Shown piece after piece: positions 25,874 to 35,490 of a stretch of DNA of 60,509 nt. The stretch spans positions 1 to 60,509 of the forward strand of contig DLCK01000002.1 of the NCBI GenBank assembly GCA_002480565.1, given 5' to 3'. The DNA is from Phycisphaerales bacterium UBA7800. Its GTDB lineage: Bacteria > Planctomycetota > Phycisphaerae > Phycisphaerales > Phycisphaeraceae. Position 1 is the first letter of the stretch. Each line of letters starts with the position of its first letter. The notes under the pieces were generated by a model. The model had not been told where the DNA came from. It saw nothing but the letters and a program-made list of their open reading frames with translations, and made no database searches. The position numbers were made by a program, and so were the translations under genes.

Positions 25874-28800
25874 ATGTCTACGTTTGCTTTGCAACGTGTT
25901 TTATCACTGTCGATCTGTAGTCTGTTAATCGTCACCACAAACCTGTCCGCACAGGTGATGACATTGGCAGGCACCCCCATCTCCGGTTGGCAAATTAAAC
26001 CTGCAACCGACCCTGCTCAATTGCCAACTGCTGGCGACTGGGCGACCTTACCGGTCAAAGCTCAGAATCCGCACAACAACAGTGCCTACGACTGGCGACA
26101 TCTTTCTCTTGGCAAATCCAAAGTCACCTGGGCCAAGACCAGTCGCAGCAAAACCCACAGTCTCTGGTGGCAGACAACCTTCGAAGCGGACGCAAGTTTC
26201 AAAGACCAACGCGTCATGATCGACTTCGCTCAAATCCAAGGTGATGCCATCGTCTTCTGCAACGGTAAACGTGTTGGCGAACTGCTGCGCCCCGGCGGTG
26301 TCATTGAGTTAACCAATCAGATTCAGCTCGGACAAACCAACACCTTGCTGATCTTCACCACGCGTGATTACACTGGTATCTCCCGTAACTTTGAACAAGA
26401 CGTCCTGCGTTATCACGCCCGTAAACTCCGACGTGAAATCCCCATGAGTCAATGGGGCATGGGCATCACCGGCCCGGTCACACTCACCAAAGTCCAAACA
26501 CCCGTCGGCATCACCGACCTCTATGCCAAAACCTCATGGGATACAAAAACACTGGCAATTGACGTACAAACCGACGCAACCCAGACAATCAAAGACGCAG
26601 TATTCACAGCAGTCATTCGAGATGCCAATGATAACGTCGCTTTAGCGTTCGACTCCAACCCCATGACAATCGCTGCCGGCCAACACACACAAACCATCTC
26701 CTCAAAGTGGGCTAACCCAATCGGCTGGCAAGTCGATGCGCCGTATCTCTACACCATGCAACTGTCGCTTAAGCAGCAAAGCAAAACACTCGACACCACC
26801 GCAGCAAAAACATTTGGCTTTCGGGATATCAAAATCGTCGGCAAAGACATCCACATCAACGGCATCAAAACCCGACTGCGAACCAGCTCTTTTGTCGGCG
26901 GGAAAACCGTGCCTGATGTCGCATTCGTAACCATGATGGGATACAACTTTTTCTATCTCCAACCCAACCCCACCGGCTGGTGGCAGAACTGGTCAGAAAG
27001 CCGACTCTACACGCAAGACTATCTCGACTATGCAGATCAAACAGGTATCGGCCTGAGTCTGCCCATCCCCGGAGTCGATCATCTGCGTAACCAACTCCTG
27101 GAAAACCAAGCAATCAAACAAGCTTATCTCAATGAACAACAGGCCTTCGTCAAACGCTACCGCGGACATCCCAGCGTCTTCTTCTGGACCGTAGGTATGA
27201 ACACCATGAACCCGCAGGATGCCATCCATCCACTAACCATGGGACAACGTCAAGACTACAGCCATCCCATGGCCGACGTCATCCAACTCGCATCAGAGTC
27301 CGCCAAAGCAGTCGATCCCAACACGTTGGTTTACTCCCATGCAGATGGTAATCAAGGCGATCTTTCAACCTCCAATCTGTACACCAACTTTGCGCCGTTG
27401 CAGGAGCGCGAAGACTGGCCGATGTACTACGCACAAAAGGGAGACATGCCCTTCTGTGCGGTGGAATTTGGCCAACCCATCACCGCCAACTTTATCAAAG
27501 GCAAACAGGTTTACTTACCTGAATTCATGGCCATTACCCTTGGTGACAAAGTCTACGAACAGGAGTCCGACGAAGCCTTGGCAAGCATCAATGATGTGAT
27601 CACCAGCCCATGGGTCACCGACAAATACCTGCCGTTGTATCAAGACACGTATTGGGATTTCCACGGTTTGTATATGGACAAAACCAATCGCGCATGGCGG
27701 ACCTATGATGTGACAGCATTAGGCTATTACTGGGACTTTTCAGTCAGCTTCGGCGATCCTCCGGGCTTTAATCCCAAGCGTGAAAAAGTCTTTGGCAAGT
27801 ATGCAAAGTACATCAAAGAGATCCCAACCAAAGTTCCGGATTGGGTCAACGAAAACTTCTACATCCATCGACGTGGCCAACAACCGCTGATGAGTTACAT
27901 CGCTGGATACCCAACCCATACGGATAAAACCCACGCATTTTACGCAGGCAATCAGATCACCAAACAACTTGCCTATGTTTGGGACGGCCCCGGAGACAAA
28001 CAACTCTCCGCCACCTGGCAGGTCACCGATTCGACTGGCAAAATCATCAGCAAAGGATCAGACAAAGCACAACTCAAAGCAGGTGATATCCAACTGCACC
28101 CGTTCTCCTTTGTCGCTCCAAATGTTAATCAACGTACCGTGCTGACACTAAGCATGTCGATCAAACAGGATGGCAGGGAAATTGCCAACGACACCACGGA
28201 TATCGAGATTTACCCTGCATTTTCAGGCAAAAAAGCACAACACAAAATCGCTGTCTTTGATCCAGCAAATAAAAGTACCGCATGGATCAAGTCACTTGGC
28301 AGTGATGTATCCAACTGGCAAATCGGTCAATCGCTTGATGGTGTGAAGCTGCTGGTCATCGGCCGTGAAGCATTGCATGATCTCAAAGAGTTGCCTTACA
28401 CGGATGCTGATATTCGCAACGGACTCAATGTCCTGATGCTCGAGCAGTTGCCTGTGGACTGGGAAAAGATGGGGCTGAATTGCATTGAAGTCGGCACGCG
28501 AATTCTCGAACCACGATTGATTGATGATCCCATCATCAAAGGTCTGACGAGAACCGACCTGTCGTATTGGCAAGGTTCACCGGACTTGCTGCCTGCCAAT
28601 AAAGCTGCTCGCAGTTATGACCTGCGTCGTGCCGCCAGAGTCAACAACAACCATGTCGTCGCGCCGGTCATGTTTGAAATCCCCCAACGTGTCGGGTTCC
28701 AACCTTTGCTTGCAGGTGAGTTCGACATGAACTATTCACCGCTGCTGCGTTACCATAATGGCAAGGGGCAGATCATCTTCTGCTCGCTGAGTCTTACAGA

Positions 28801-30022
28801 TCGTCTGGGCAGTGACCCGGTACCCACACGTATCGCGCATGGTTTACTCAACAACATTCAAGATAAAAACACCCGTCCGACAATTCTTGTTAGCAATAAC
28901 AAATCACTCAGCGAACTGGGTATCAAACAGCAACAGGATGTGTCCAACGGTCTGATGATTATCAACGGCAAGGAACATACCGTGACTGCTGAGCAGATTC
29001 GAAGCGCCGCTGCCAGTGGCATTAATGTCCTGTTTTTCCAGGCTCCTGAAACAATACTCAAAGCCCTGGGATACAAAACAAAGCCCCTAACACTTCGCAA
29101 AGCTCAACACTCCGAACCACTCAAGCAAATGGGTATCGGCCCCAACCTTCTGCGATGGCGCGAAGCGATCCAAACCACCGGCTTTGCATCAGACGGCCAA
29201 CCTCAAGACACAACCGTTTTAGCAAGTGGTTTGATGCTCCAACAGAAAATCGACAGGGGTCAAATTTTCATCGCACAATTCACGCCTGACATATTTAGCA
29301 ATGACGAGCCGTACCATACACAAGTCGCATCCCAACGACTCCGACAACTTGCCAGCCAACTCATCACCGCGATGGGCGCGACGCCTGCAACGGAACAAAG
29401 CAAACTGCTTAACACCATTCAAAGTGGTGCGAAATTTAATTGGCTCAAACACTGGCATATCTTTGGCCCGATCAAAGCTCAAGGCCAAGGTGCCCAAGCA
29501 CTCGACCCGCAATACCCCGGCCACAAAGCAGCCATCACCGGCGACACCAATCCCAACTTCACCTACCAACAAGCAGACGGCAGCAACCTGGACTTCCGTA
29601 AAACCGTCATGGCCAAAGACAACGGCTTTGTGGATATTGCGTCGGTCGTGAATCAGGCAGATGGGTATGTTGCCTATGCCACCCGTGAAGTGAACAGTAA
29701 CGAAGCACGGGCAGCGATCCTGAAAATCGGAGTCGATTACTGGGCGGATGTCTATCTCAATGGCAAGCATGTCTACCGCGCGATCAATCGCAAAGGCGCC
29801 CCCCGTGCCAACGGTATGTCGGTCAAACTCAACCTTCAAAAAGGCACCAACGTCATCACGCTCAAAGTCGTTTCCGGCTCACGCGGATTCGGATTCTGGG
29901 CCAGCTTGTCCGAGGGTGACATCAATGCTTTGCAACAGCAACAACAAGATCAATCCGCAGGTGTCCGGCTGTACACGCCCCTGCCTCAGCCATTTGATCC
30001 CTATGAATATCACTATTGGTAA
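25874..30022 (+). CDS. Giant secreted GH2-like protein lacking the usual acid/base Glu
   Basis: This is a 1382-residue protein with a signal peptide (cleaved near LSAQ) and AAGGAA eight bases before the ATG. Residues 75-175 form the GH2 jelly-roll sugar-binding domain (WWQTTFEADASF, VFCNGKRVGEL), followed by an Ig-like domain and the barrel from about 320 (TFGFRDIKIVGKDIHINGIK). The motif that normally reads W-x-x-GNE is FWTVGMN at about 436-442, so Asn replaces the acid/base Glu. The nucleophile motif AVEFGQP (about 530) is kept. Residues 790-1180 include flavodoxin-like or ThuA-like stretches (VKLLVIGREALHDL, ADIRNGLNVLMLEQL). The end is a beta-sandwich (YLNGKHVYRAI, LNLQKGTNVITLKV). It is probably a galactoside- or uronoside-active enzyme with an altered mechanism, or a binder. 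Confidence 0.7.
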   Translation: MSTFALQRVLSLSICSLLIVTTNLSAQVMTLAGTPISGWQIKPATDPAQLPTAGDWATLPVKAQNPHNNSAYDWRHLSLGKSKVTWAKTSRSKTHSLWWQTTFEADASFKDQRVMIDFAQIQGDAIVFCNGKRVGELLRPGGVIELTNQIQLGQTNTLLIFTTRDYTGISRNFEQDVLRYHARKLRREIPMSQWGMGITGPVTLTKVQTPVGITDLYAKTSWDTKTLAIDVQTDATQTIKDAVFTAVIRDANDNVALAFDSNPMTIAAGQHTQTISSKWANPIGWQVDAPYLYTMQLSLKQQSKTLDTTAAKTFGFRDIKIVGKDIHINGIKTRLRTSSFVGGKTVPDVAFVTMMGYNFFYLQPNPTGWWQNWSESRLYTQDYLDYADQTGIGLSLPIPGVDHLRNQLLENQAIKQAYLNEQQAFVKRYRGHPSVFFWTVGMNTMNPQDAIHPLTMGQRQDYSHPMADVIQLASESAKAVDPNTLVYSHADGNQGDLSTSNLYTNFAPLQEREDWPMYYAQKGDMPFCAVEFGQPITANFIKGKQVYLPEFMAITLGDKVYEQESDEALASINDVITSPWVTDKYLPLYQDTYWDFHGLYMDKTNRAWRTYDVTALGYYWDFSVSFGDPPGFNPKREKVFGKYAKYIKEIPTKVPDWVNENFYIHRRGQQPLMSYIAGYPTHTDKTHAFYAGNQITKQLAYVWDGPGDKQLSATWQVTDSTGKIISKGSDKAQLKAGDIQLHPFSFVAPNVNQRTVLTLSMSIKQDGREIANDTTDIEIYPAFSGKKAQHKIAVFDPANKSTAWIKSLGSDVSNWQIGQSLDGVKLLVIGREALHDLKELPYTDADIRNGLNVLMLEQLPVDWEKMGLNCIEVGTRILEPRLIDDPIIKGLTRTDLSYWQGSPDLLPANKAARSYDLRRAARVNNNHVVAPVMFEIPQRVGFQPLLAGEFDMNYSPLLRYHNGKGQIIFCSLSLTDRLGSDPVPTRIAHGLLNNIQDKNTRPTILVSNNKSLSELGIKQQQDVSNGLMIINGKEHTVTAEQIRSAAASGINVLFFQAPETILKALGYKTKPLTLRKAQHSEPLKQMGIGPNLLRWREAIQTTGFASDGQPQDTTVLASGLMLQQKIDRGQIFIAQFTPDIFSNDEPYHTQVASQRLRQLASQLITAMGATPATEQSKLLNTIQSGAKFNWLKHWHIFGPIKAQGQGAQALDPQYPGHKAAITGDTNPNFTYQQADGSNLDFRKTVMAKDNGFVDIASVVNQADGYVAYATREVNSNEARAAILKIGVDYWADVYLNGKHVYRAINRKGAPRANGMSVKLNLQKGTNVITLKVVSGSRGFGFWASLSEGDINALQQQQQDQSAGVRLYTPLPQPFDPYEYHYW

Positions 30023-30043
30023 ACCGCTAAGGAGTTTGAAGCG

Positions 30044-30808
30044 ATGAGTTGGAAAATAAAATCCATTTGGTGTTGGAGCCTCTGTCTTGTGGCGATGCAG
30101 ACTGTTTGCGCAAGCCCATTGTTTGCCCAGGAGCCTGCTTTTGTGTCTTTGAATTTTGAAGATCAGGTTGCAGGGATGAACTGCCAATCACCAAAACGCA
30201 ATTGGGGATCGCAGGGTAAAGACCTTGTGCTGATCGACAATATCAACACCGTTAAAGGTGATGGCAACTGTATGCTTTTAGAACGTCCAGAAGGATATAA
30301 AAGCAGCGGTTGGGGCGTGGGGATGAACCTGCCACAGAAGCAATATGACTGGCTTAAAATTCAGGTTTCGTTTTTGCTTGACGGCCCAGCCACCAAAGCG
30401 ACCGCTGGCCTGGAACTCCGCGAACACTATAACAAGCGCCTGTACTTCGCCTCACTGGGGTCAGCCAAAGGCAAAGACCCCATCACGCTTATTGATGGTG
30501 GCAGCGGATGGAAAACTTCAAAAACCAACACTTTTGACCGCAAGGTCTGGAACCGTGTCACATGGTATGTCCCATCGGTCACAGCCACAGACATGACGAT
30601 GCACCTGCAACTTGAAACATGGGACAGTAAAAACAAAGCATGGCAGGTCGTCGGCAAAATCGGTTCCATGGAAGCATCAAAAGCCGAAAAACCCTTTGCG
30701 TCCTTTCGCATCAACTTCCCCGGTGGCGAGGAGTCGATTAAGTTGCGGTTTGATGATCTATTAATCGAACCAATGACCAATGAACAAATCAATTTACTCA
30801 TCAAGTAA
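30044..30808 (+). CDS. Secreted beta-sandwich protein of unknown function
   Basis: This is a 254-residue protein with AAGGAG nine bases before the ATG. The signal peptide is MSWKIKSIWCWSLCLVAMQ... cleaved near LFAQ. The mature part is rich in beta strands and aromatic residues (FVSLNFEDQVAGM, WNRVTWYV, MTMHLQLETWD, LRFDDLLIEP), resembling concanavalin-like or carbohydrate-binding modules. No catalytic signature is visible. Its start lies 21 bases after the GH2-like stop, so the two are cotranscribed. It may bind the same glycan. I do not recognise a named family. Confidence 0.65.
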   Translation: MSWKIKSIWCWSLCLVAMQTVCASPLFAQEPAFVSLNFEDQVAGMNCQSPKRNWGSQGKDLVLIDNINTVKGDGNCMLLERPEGYKSSGWGVGMNLPQKQYDWLKIQVSFLLDGPATKATAGLELREHYNKRLYFASLGSAKGKDPITLIDGGSGWKTSKTNTFDRKVWNRVTWYVPSVTATDMTMHLQLETWDSKNKAWQVVGKIGSMEASKAEKPFASFRINFPGGEESIKLRFDDLLIEPMTNEQINLLIK

Positions 30809-30928
30809 CACGAAAGCTTGTATCACGTACTGGGGTACTTGCGTCGGATCATCCAATTCATCAAACTGATCAACAGCTGGGGACGTAAGTCGTCTTCAGC
30901 TGTTTTGATACTGGTAGATGTAGAGCTG

Positions 30929-31984
30929 ATGATGAGCCAATCCAATCCCCCCATAGTGTTTGTCCTGGTAGGACTGAACTTCGGCAGACACATTTATGAC
31001 CATTTAATCAGTGACAATGCTCCGACGGATATCAAACTCGCAGGCGTCTGTGACATGGATATCGATAAGGCGCGTAAGTTGGTGGGTGACCGAGCTGACA
31101 TTGCGATTTACCCGACACTTGACGCGGTGCTAGCTGATGAAAATGTCCAGGCAATTGGACTGTACACCGGCCCCAATGGACGAGCTAAATTGCTGGACAA
31201 GATCATTGATGCTGGCAAGGATGTGATGACCACCAAGCCGTTTGAGACGGATCCTGACGCGGCACAAACTGTCCTGCTTAAAGCTCGGCAAATGGGACGT
31301 GTGATACATCTCAACTCGCCAGGACCTGGACTTAGCGATGATCTTGCCATCATCACCAAGTGGCAAAAGCAGTACCAACTCGGACGCGCGATCGGCGCAC
31401 GTGCAGATGTCTGGGTCAGCTACCGTGAGCAAGCTGATGGGCGTTGGCAGGATGATCCGGATATCTGTCCTGCGGCCCCGGTGTTCCGACTGGGTATTTA
31501 CCTGATTAATGATCTGGTTCAACTGCTTGGCCCCACCAAGCAAATCAGCGTCATGAGCAGTCGCCTGTTCACCGGTCGGCCAACTGCGGACAATGCGCAG
31601 CTGGGCATCAAGTTTGAAAACGGAACCTTGGCTAATATTTTTGCAAGCTTCTGTGTCGAAGATGGGGATCACTATCGCAATAGTCTGACTTTGAATTTTG
31701 AGCGGGGCACGATCTACCGAAACGTCGGCCCAATACGCCAAAACCAAGAAGCATCACTGAGTCTTGTCATCGGTGAAACAATCGGTCAAACACGCCAGAT
31801 CATCGACTCTCAGCAAGTTCAACTGCGTAGCGGTTTGTACAACTGGCCGGGCTTTGCCAAGGCTGTTCGGCAACAACCTGATGCCCCGACTTATGACATC
31901 CAACACATCGTCGAACCGCTTCGCGTGCTGTCCAAAATCGCAGAAGCTGAACAATCCGCTACATTGGTAGACATTCAACACTGA
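30929..31984 (+). CDS. Gfo/Idh/MocA-family protein with unusual nucleotide-binding motif
   Basis: This is a 351-residue protein. Two ATGs stand at 30929 and 30932; the frame open from 30818 adds an implausible N-terminus. The Rossmann glycine motif reads VFVLVGLNFGRHIY, departing from the usual GxGxxG/A. The conserved lysine is kept in a TKPFET motif instead of EKP. The C-terminal domain has AAPVFRLGIYLINDLVQLLG, the helix bearing the substrate-side residues. Cytoplasmic. It is separated by 21 bases from a second, dissimilar family member at 32006, suggesting consecutive steps or a two-subunit enzyme for a sugar released by locus B. Confidence 0.75.
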   Translation: MMSQSNPPIVFVLVGLNFGRHIYDHLISDNAPTDIKLAGVCDMDIDKARKLVGDRADIAIYPTLDAVLADENVQAIGLYTGPNGRAKLLDKIIDAGKDVMTTKPFETDPDAAQTVLLKARQMGRVIHLNSPGPGLSDDLAIITKWQKQYQLGRAIGARADVWVSYREQADGRWQDDPDICPAAPVFRLGIYLINDLVQLLGPTKQISVMSSRLFTGRPTADNAQLGIKFENGTLANIFASFCVEDGDHYRNSLTLNFERGTIYRNVGPIRQNQEASLSLVIGETIGQTRQIIDSQQVQLRSGLYNWPGFAKAVRQQPDAPTYDIQHIVEPLRVLSKIAEAEQSATLVDIQH

Positions 31985-32005
31985 TTTGTGACAAAGGTAA
32001 TACAG

Positions 32006-32986
32006 ATGCAACCGATCAAAATCGGATTTTGGGGATCAGAAGGACACCAGATTCACGGGCAAATGGATCGCTATCCACAACTTCAACCAGTTGCTTGTGG
32101 TGATATGGCGCCAGCTGCAGAGCAAAAACTCAAAGACAAATATCCTGACATGGTGGTCTGTGACAACTTTGACGATCTGCTGAACGTCGATGGCCTGCAG
32201 ATGGTCTCACTATGTTCCAAACAACGTGCAGATCAAATCGAGATTACGATCCAAGCGTTGGGTCGCAACATCCATGTCTATGCTGAAAAGCCCTGTGCGA
32301 TCATCGAGTCGGATTTGGATCGCATCATTGAGGCAGCCTCCAAAAGCCAGGCAACCTTCCATGAAATGGCAGGCACGGTCTATGACCAACCCTACTGGGC
32401 GATGAAGCAGTTGGTTGCCGAGGGTGTGATCGGCGACGTGGTGCAGGTGCTGGCTCAGAAGTCCTACCCCATGCATGAACGCCGACCTCAATGCGAACTT
32501 ATTGATGGCGGACTCGTTGAGCAAAATGGTGTGCACGCGATGCGCTTTGTCGAACATCTCACAGGTCTAAAAGCGACATCAACCCAGGCCATGCAAACCC
32601 CCCTTGGCGAAACACGTCCGGGCAGTGATTTGCAGATGGCCTGCCATATCACCGGGCAACTGGAAAACGGCGGACTCTATGCGGTCATTGCCAACTATCT
32701 GAATCCGACCGGTTTTGGAACATGGGGCAATGAAATGGTCCGCGTGTTTGGCACCAAGGGGATGATGGAGTCCGTCGATGCTGGCAAGCGCACACGACTG
32801 GTCGTCGGCGATCAAGACCGTGGCGAGATTGATACATCTGGCCCTGCTCCGGATTGGTTGTCTCTGGTTCTTGATGATGTGCTTGGCAAGAATGCGATGC
32901 CCATTGATCTGCAAACGGAACTCCAGCCCACACGCACGGTGATCCGTGCTCGGGCAACCGTCACACAAGTCGTGGTACCCAACTGA
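32006..32986 (+). CDS. Gfo/Idh/MocA-family oxidoreductase (locus B, second)
   Basis: This is a 326-residue protein. The ATG at 32006 has AAAGG eight bases upstream and is preferred over the GTG at 31988. The Rossmann strand is IKIGFWGSEGHQIHG, and AEKPCAI near 94 holds the catalytic lysine. VEQNGVHAMRFVEHLTG carries the conserved His-containing helix, and the C-terminal beta-sheet follows (GGLYAVIANYLNP). Like its neighbour it lacks a signal peptide and should act on an imported sugar with NAD(P). It is the last gene of locus B; no clear terminator is visible before the convergent kinase gene 20 bases on. Confidence 0.82.
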   Translation: MQPIKIGFWGSEGHQIHGQMDRYPQLQPVACGDMAPAAEQKLKDKYPDMVVCDNFDDLLNVDGLQMVSLCSKQRADQIEITIQALGRNIHVYAEKPCAIIESDLDRIIEAASKSQATFHEMAGTVYDQPYWAMKQLVAEGVIGDVVQVLAQKSYPMHERRPQCELIDGGLVEQNGVHAMRFVEHLTGLKATSTQAMQTPLGETRPGSDLQMACHITGQLENGGLYAVIANYLNPTGFGTWGNEMVRVFGTKGMMESVDAGKRTRLVVGDQDRGEIDTSGPAPDWLSLVLDDVLGKNAMPIDLQTELQPTRTVIRARATVTQVVVPN

Positions 32987-33006
32987 TCCATCAAACTCGC
33001 AATCCA

Positions 33007-34782
33007 TTATGCAACGGATTCTTTAGGAGTTGTCGCCTGCTGGTTTAACCATTGGTGAAGCATGCTGCGTAATGCCAGGAGCTTGACTGGCTTGGCCATA
33101 AAGTCGTTCATCCCGACATTAAGGCAACGTTCACGATCCGGAGGCAGTGCGTTGGCAGTCATTGCAATGATCGGCAACTGTTCTGCGGTAAACTTTTCAC
33201 GGATCGCTTGTGTTGCTTCATACCCATCCATCACCGGCATCTGACAGTCCATGAAGACCAAGTCGTACTGCGTACTGCTGATAAGCTTGAGCGCTTCTTG
33301 TCCTTGAGGAGCCAAGTCAACCACGCAACCGAGTTTCTGGAGCATCACCCGTGCCACACGTTGGTTGATTACGTTGTCTTCCACCACAAGCACATGGGCT
33401 TTGAACAGATCAGGGCCGACTTGCTTGGCAACTTCGCTTAACGCTTGTTCATCGGTCACCACGTTGACAGGAATCGTGAATTGAAATTCGGAGCCCTCAC
33501 CTACAACACTGGTGACACTGATTTGACCTTCCATCAATTCAACGATTTTTCGGGAGATGGCAAGCCCCAGTCCCGTACCACCAAAACGCCTTGTGGTAGA
33601 AATGTCCGCCTGAGTGAACATGCTAAAGAGGTCGCCTATGACGTCCTGACTGATACCGATCCCGGAGTCAACCACTTTGATCTGTAGCGCACAATGGTTC
33701 TGATCTGAACCGCAATCAACCGAAGCAATCATGCGCACGGTACCACGATGCGTGAACTTGGTGGCATTGGATGCAAGATTCAAAACCACCTGTCTTAATC
33801 GCACTGGATCAGCACTGATATACCGTGGCACATTCGGATTAACCTGAATTTCAAAGGTATTACCGTTCTCTTCGGTCTTGGGTTGAAGGATCAAACGGAC
33901 ATCTTCCATCAACGTAGTCAGATCACAGGTTGTAGGCTCAAGGGTCATCTTGCCTGCATCAAGTTTGGAGAAATCCAGAATATCATCAATGATCGACAAC
34001 AGTGCATCACCACTGCGTTGCACAGTCTGGACATAACCTCGCTGTTGATTATCCAAAGGCGTGGTCAAGAGCACGTCGGTCATCCCGACGATGCCGTTCA
34101 TGGGGGTGCGGATTTCATGACTCATGGTTGCCAGAAATTCTGTACGGCTCTTTGCTGCCGACTCTGCTTGATCTTTGGCTTTGGCCAGATCATCGTTAAC
34201 ACCCAGCAGTTGGTCATGAATGTGTCGCAGTTCGACGGTACGTTGTTCGACCATCTGTTCAAGCTCACTGCGTTTGAGTGTGGCTTCACAGGCCAGGTTC
34301 CAACGCTTGGTCAGGGCAGCAGCAAGTTGCTTGACTTCCACGACGTCAAAGGGCTTTTTGAGAATCAACAGGTGATCGGTATCGCCAAGGAGCCTGACCA
34401 TTTCATCCCACGAGTGATCCGAATAAGCAGTGCAGATCACACATAGCAGGTCCGCATCTTCTTCCCAGAGCTTCTTGATGGTTTGGACCCCATCCCAGCC
34501 TGGAGGCATCCGCATATCCACAAATGCCATGGCATAGGGTTGATCTTCGGCTTTGGCATGCTTGACTTTATCAAGTGCTTCCTGACCTTGAAATGCCGAA
34601 TCAACGATGTAACGTCGATGGGCACCTTCCTGCTCGGCGGGCTTAAGCTGCAAGAGTGCTTCAAGCGCACCGACTTTCACTTCTGACGTTTGTTCGCTAC
34701 TGGAAAGGATCTTGCGAAAATCAGTGTGAATTGCCTGATTGTCATCAACGATGAGAATGCGATTGTTAAAGTCCCTGTCCAA
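33007..34782 (-). CDS. Soluble hybrid histidine kinase REC-HisKA-HATPase-REC
   Basis: This is a 591-residue protein. The TTG at 34782 is supported by AAAGGAG six bases upstream. Receiver 1 (1-165) has VDD at 12-14 and the phospho-acceptor Asp89 in FVDMRMPPGWDG. A coiled coil near 180-215 (LEQMVEQRTVELRHI) leads to the H-box ATMSHEIRTPMNG with His near 222. ATP-binding motifs follow: N-box VVLNLASNATKF, G1 VDSGIGIS, G2 GGTGLGLAI. Receiver 2 has FMDCQMPVMDG with Asp near 511. No membrane helix or sensor domain exists, so input probably comes through the first receiver from another kinase. No dedicated output regulator is adjacent. Confidence 0.92.
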   Translation of the reverse strand: MDRDFNNRILIVDDNQAIHTDFRKILSSSEQTSEVKVGALEALLQLKPAEQEGAHRRYIVDSAFQGQEALDKVKHAKAEDQPYAMAFVDMRMPPGWDGVQTIKKLWEEDADLLCVICTAYSDHSWDEMVRLLGDTDHLLILKKPFDVVEVKQLAAALTKRWNLACEATLKRSELEQMVEQRTVELRHIHDQLLGVNDDLAKAKDQAESAAKSRTEFLATMSHEIRTPMNGIVGMTDVLLTTPLDNQQRGYVQTVQRSGDALLSIIDDILDFSKLDAGKMTLEPTTCDLTTLMEDVRLILQPKTEENGNTFEIQVNPNVPRYISADPVRLRQVVLNLASNATKFTHRGTVRMIASVDCGSDQNHCALQIKVVDSGIGISQDVIGDLFSMFTQADISTTRRFGGTGLGLAISRKIVELMEGQISVTSVVGEGSEFQFTIPVNVVTDEQALSEVAKQVGPDLFKAHVLVVEDNVINQRVARVMLQKLGCVVDLAPQGQEALKLISSTQYDLVFMDCQMPVMDGYEATQAIREKFTAEQLPIIAMTANALPPDRERCLNVGMNDFMAKPVKLLALRSMLHQWLNQQATTPKESVA

Positions 34783-35229
34783 GGCCGGCTCCTTTACAAA
34801 GATTTTTGATGGACGGCCGTTAAAAAACAGAACTCAGGCCCCACCCGGATATTGTCATCAACGTCACCAACATCGGGAAAATAACCCACTCACAAGAGTC
34901 AAATGCCCTTGAATCTGGAAAAGCAAGGCCCATAAACAGTCACAATCGTTGCAGCCGGACTTCTTGGGCCGATAAGCAGTTAGATGCAAGCCGGGTTTGT
35001 TTGTCATCGCGTTTTGAGTACAGGATGCCAATCCTTTACAAACTCAGTCTGACAATCCGCGTAATGGGTTGCTGTGTGGACCAATCTGCCAGCCCATAGC
35101 CCCAATCTCCTGCTCAGTCTTGATTGAGACTTTACAAAACCGGGCATACCCGTTATGATTTTCGATTCTGCATCGGGCGGACCCGACAGAGTTTTTTGAT
35201 TGAGAATCTTCCCTTGGGAGAAGCAACAC
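34783..35229. other. Long intergenic region between the hybrid kinase gene and rpsP
   Basis: These 447 bases contain the ribosome site of the kinase gene at the left end and the rpsP promoter at 35131-35159. A short AGGAT/ATCCT inverted repeat lies near 35021-35034. I looked for a tRNA cloverleaf or a known riboswitch and found none. No coding sequence is supported. Confidence 0.45.
35131..35159 (+). promoter_or_regulatory. Probable sigma-70-type promoter of rpsP-trmD with palindromic spacer
   Basis: A -35 TTTACA and a -10 TATGAT are separated by 17 bases. The spacer contains CGGG-CATA-CCCG (35141-35152), an inverted repeat between the two boxes where a regulator could sit. Transcription would start near 35166, about 65 bases before rpsP. 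Confidence 0.6.
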
Positions 35230-35490
35230 GTGGTTCGAATTCGTTTAAAACGTTTTGGCAGACGGCACGCCCCGTTCTATCGTCTCTGTGTCATGGACCA
35301 GCGGTCACCCCGCGATGGTCAGGCCATCGAAGAAGTTGGGCACTACAACCCAATGGAAAAGGATGACGCCAAGGCGATCACTCTCAAAGCCGACCGCATT
35401 GAGCATTGGCTTTCCGTTGGCGCACAACCCAGCGAGACCGTCAAAGGTCTGCTGCGTAAAGCCGAAATTCTGCCTACGCCCACCAAGTAA
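35230..35490 (+). CDS. rpsP: Ribosomal protein S16
   Basis: This is an 86-residue small-subunit protein. The start is the GTG at 35230, giving MVRIRLKRFGRRHAPFYRL, the canonical S16 N-terminus; GGAG lies about ten bases upstream. An ATG-free frame extends back to 35200 but adds residues not found in the family. EEVGHYNPMEK and ADRIEHWLSVGAQPSETVKGLL complete the signature. It is the first gene of the usual rpsP-trmD pair. Confidence 0.96.
   Translation: MVRIRLKRFGRRHAPFYRLCVMDQRSPRDGQAIEEVGHYNPMEKDDAKAITLKADRIEHWLSVGAQPSETVKGLLRKAEILPTPTK

Noticed and set aside
29219..29839. 206-codon open frame antisense to the GH2-like gene
   Set aside because: No start signal or motifs; shadow of the long sense gene.
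34783..35130. Possible tRNA or riboswitch upstream of rpsP
   Set aside because: No cloverleaf, no T-loop GTTCRANNC and no known riboswitch core could be recognised.
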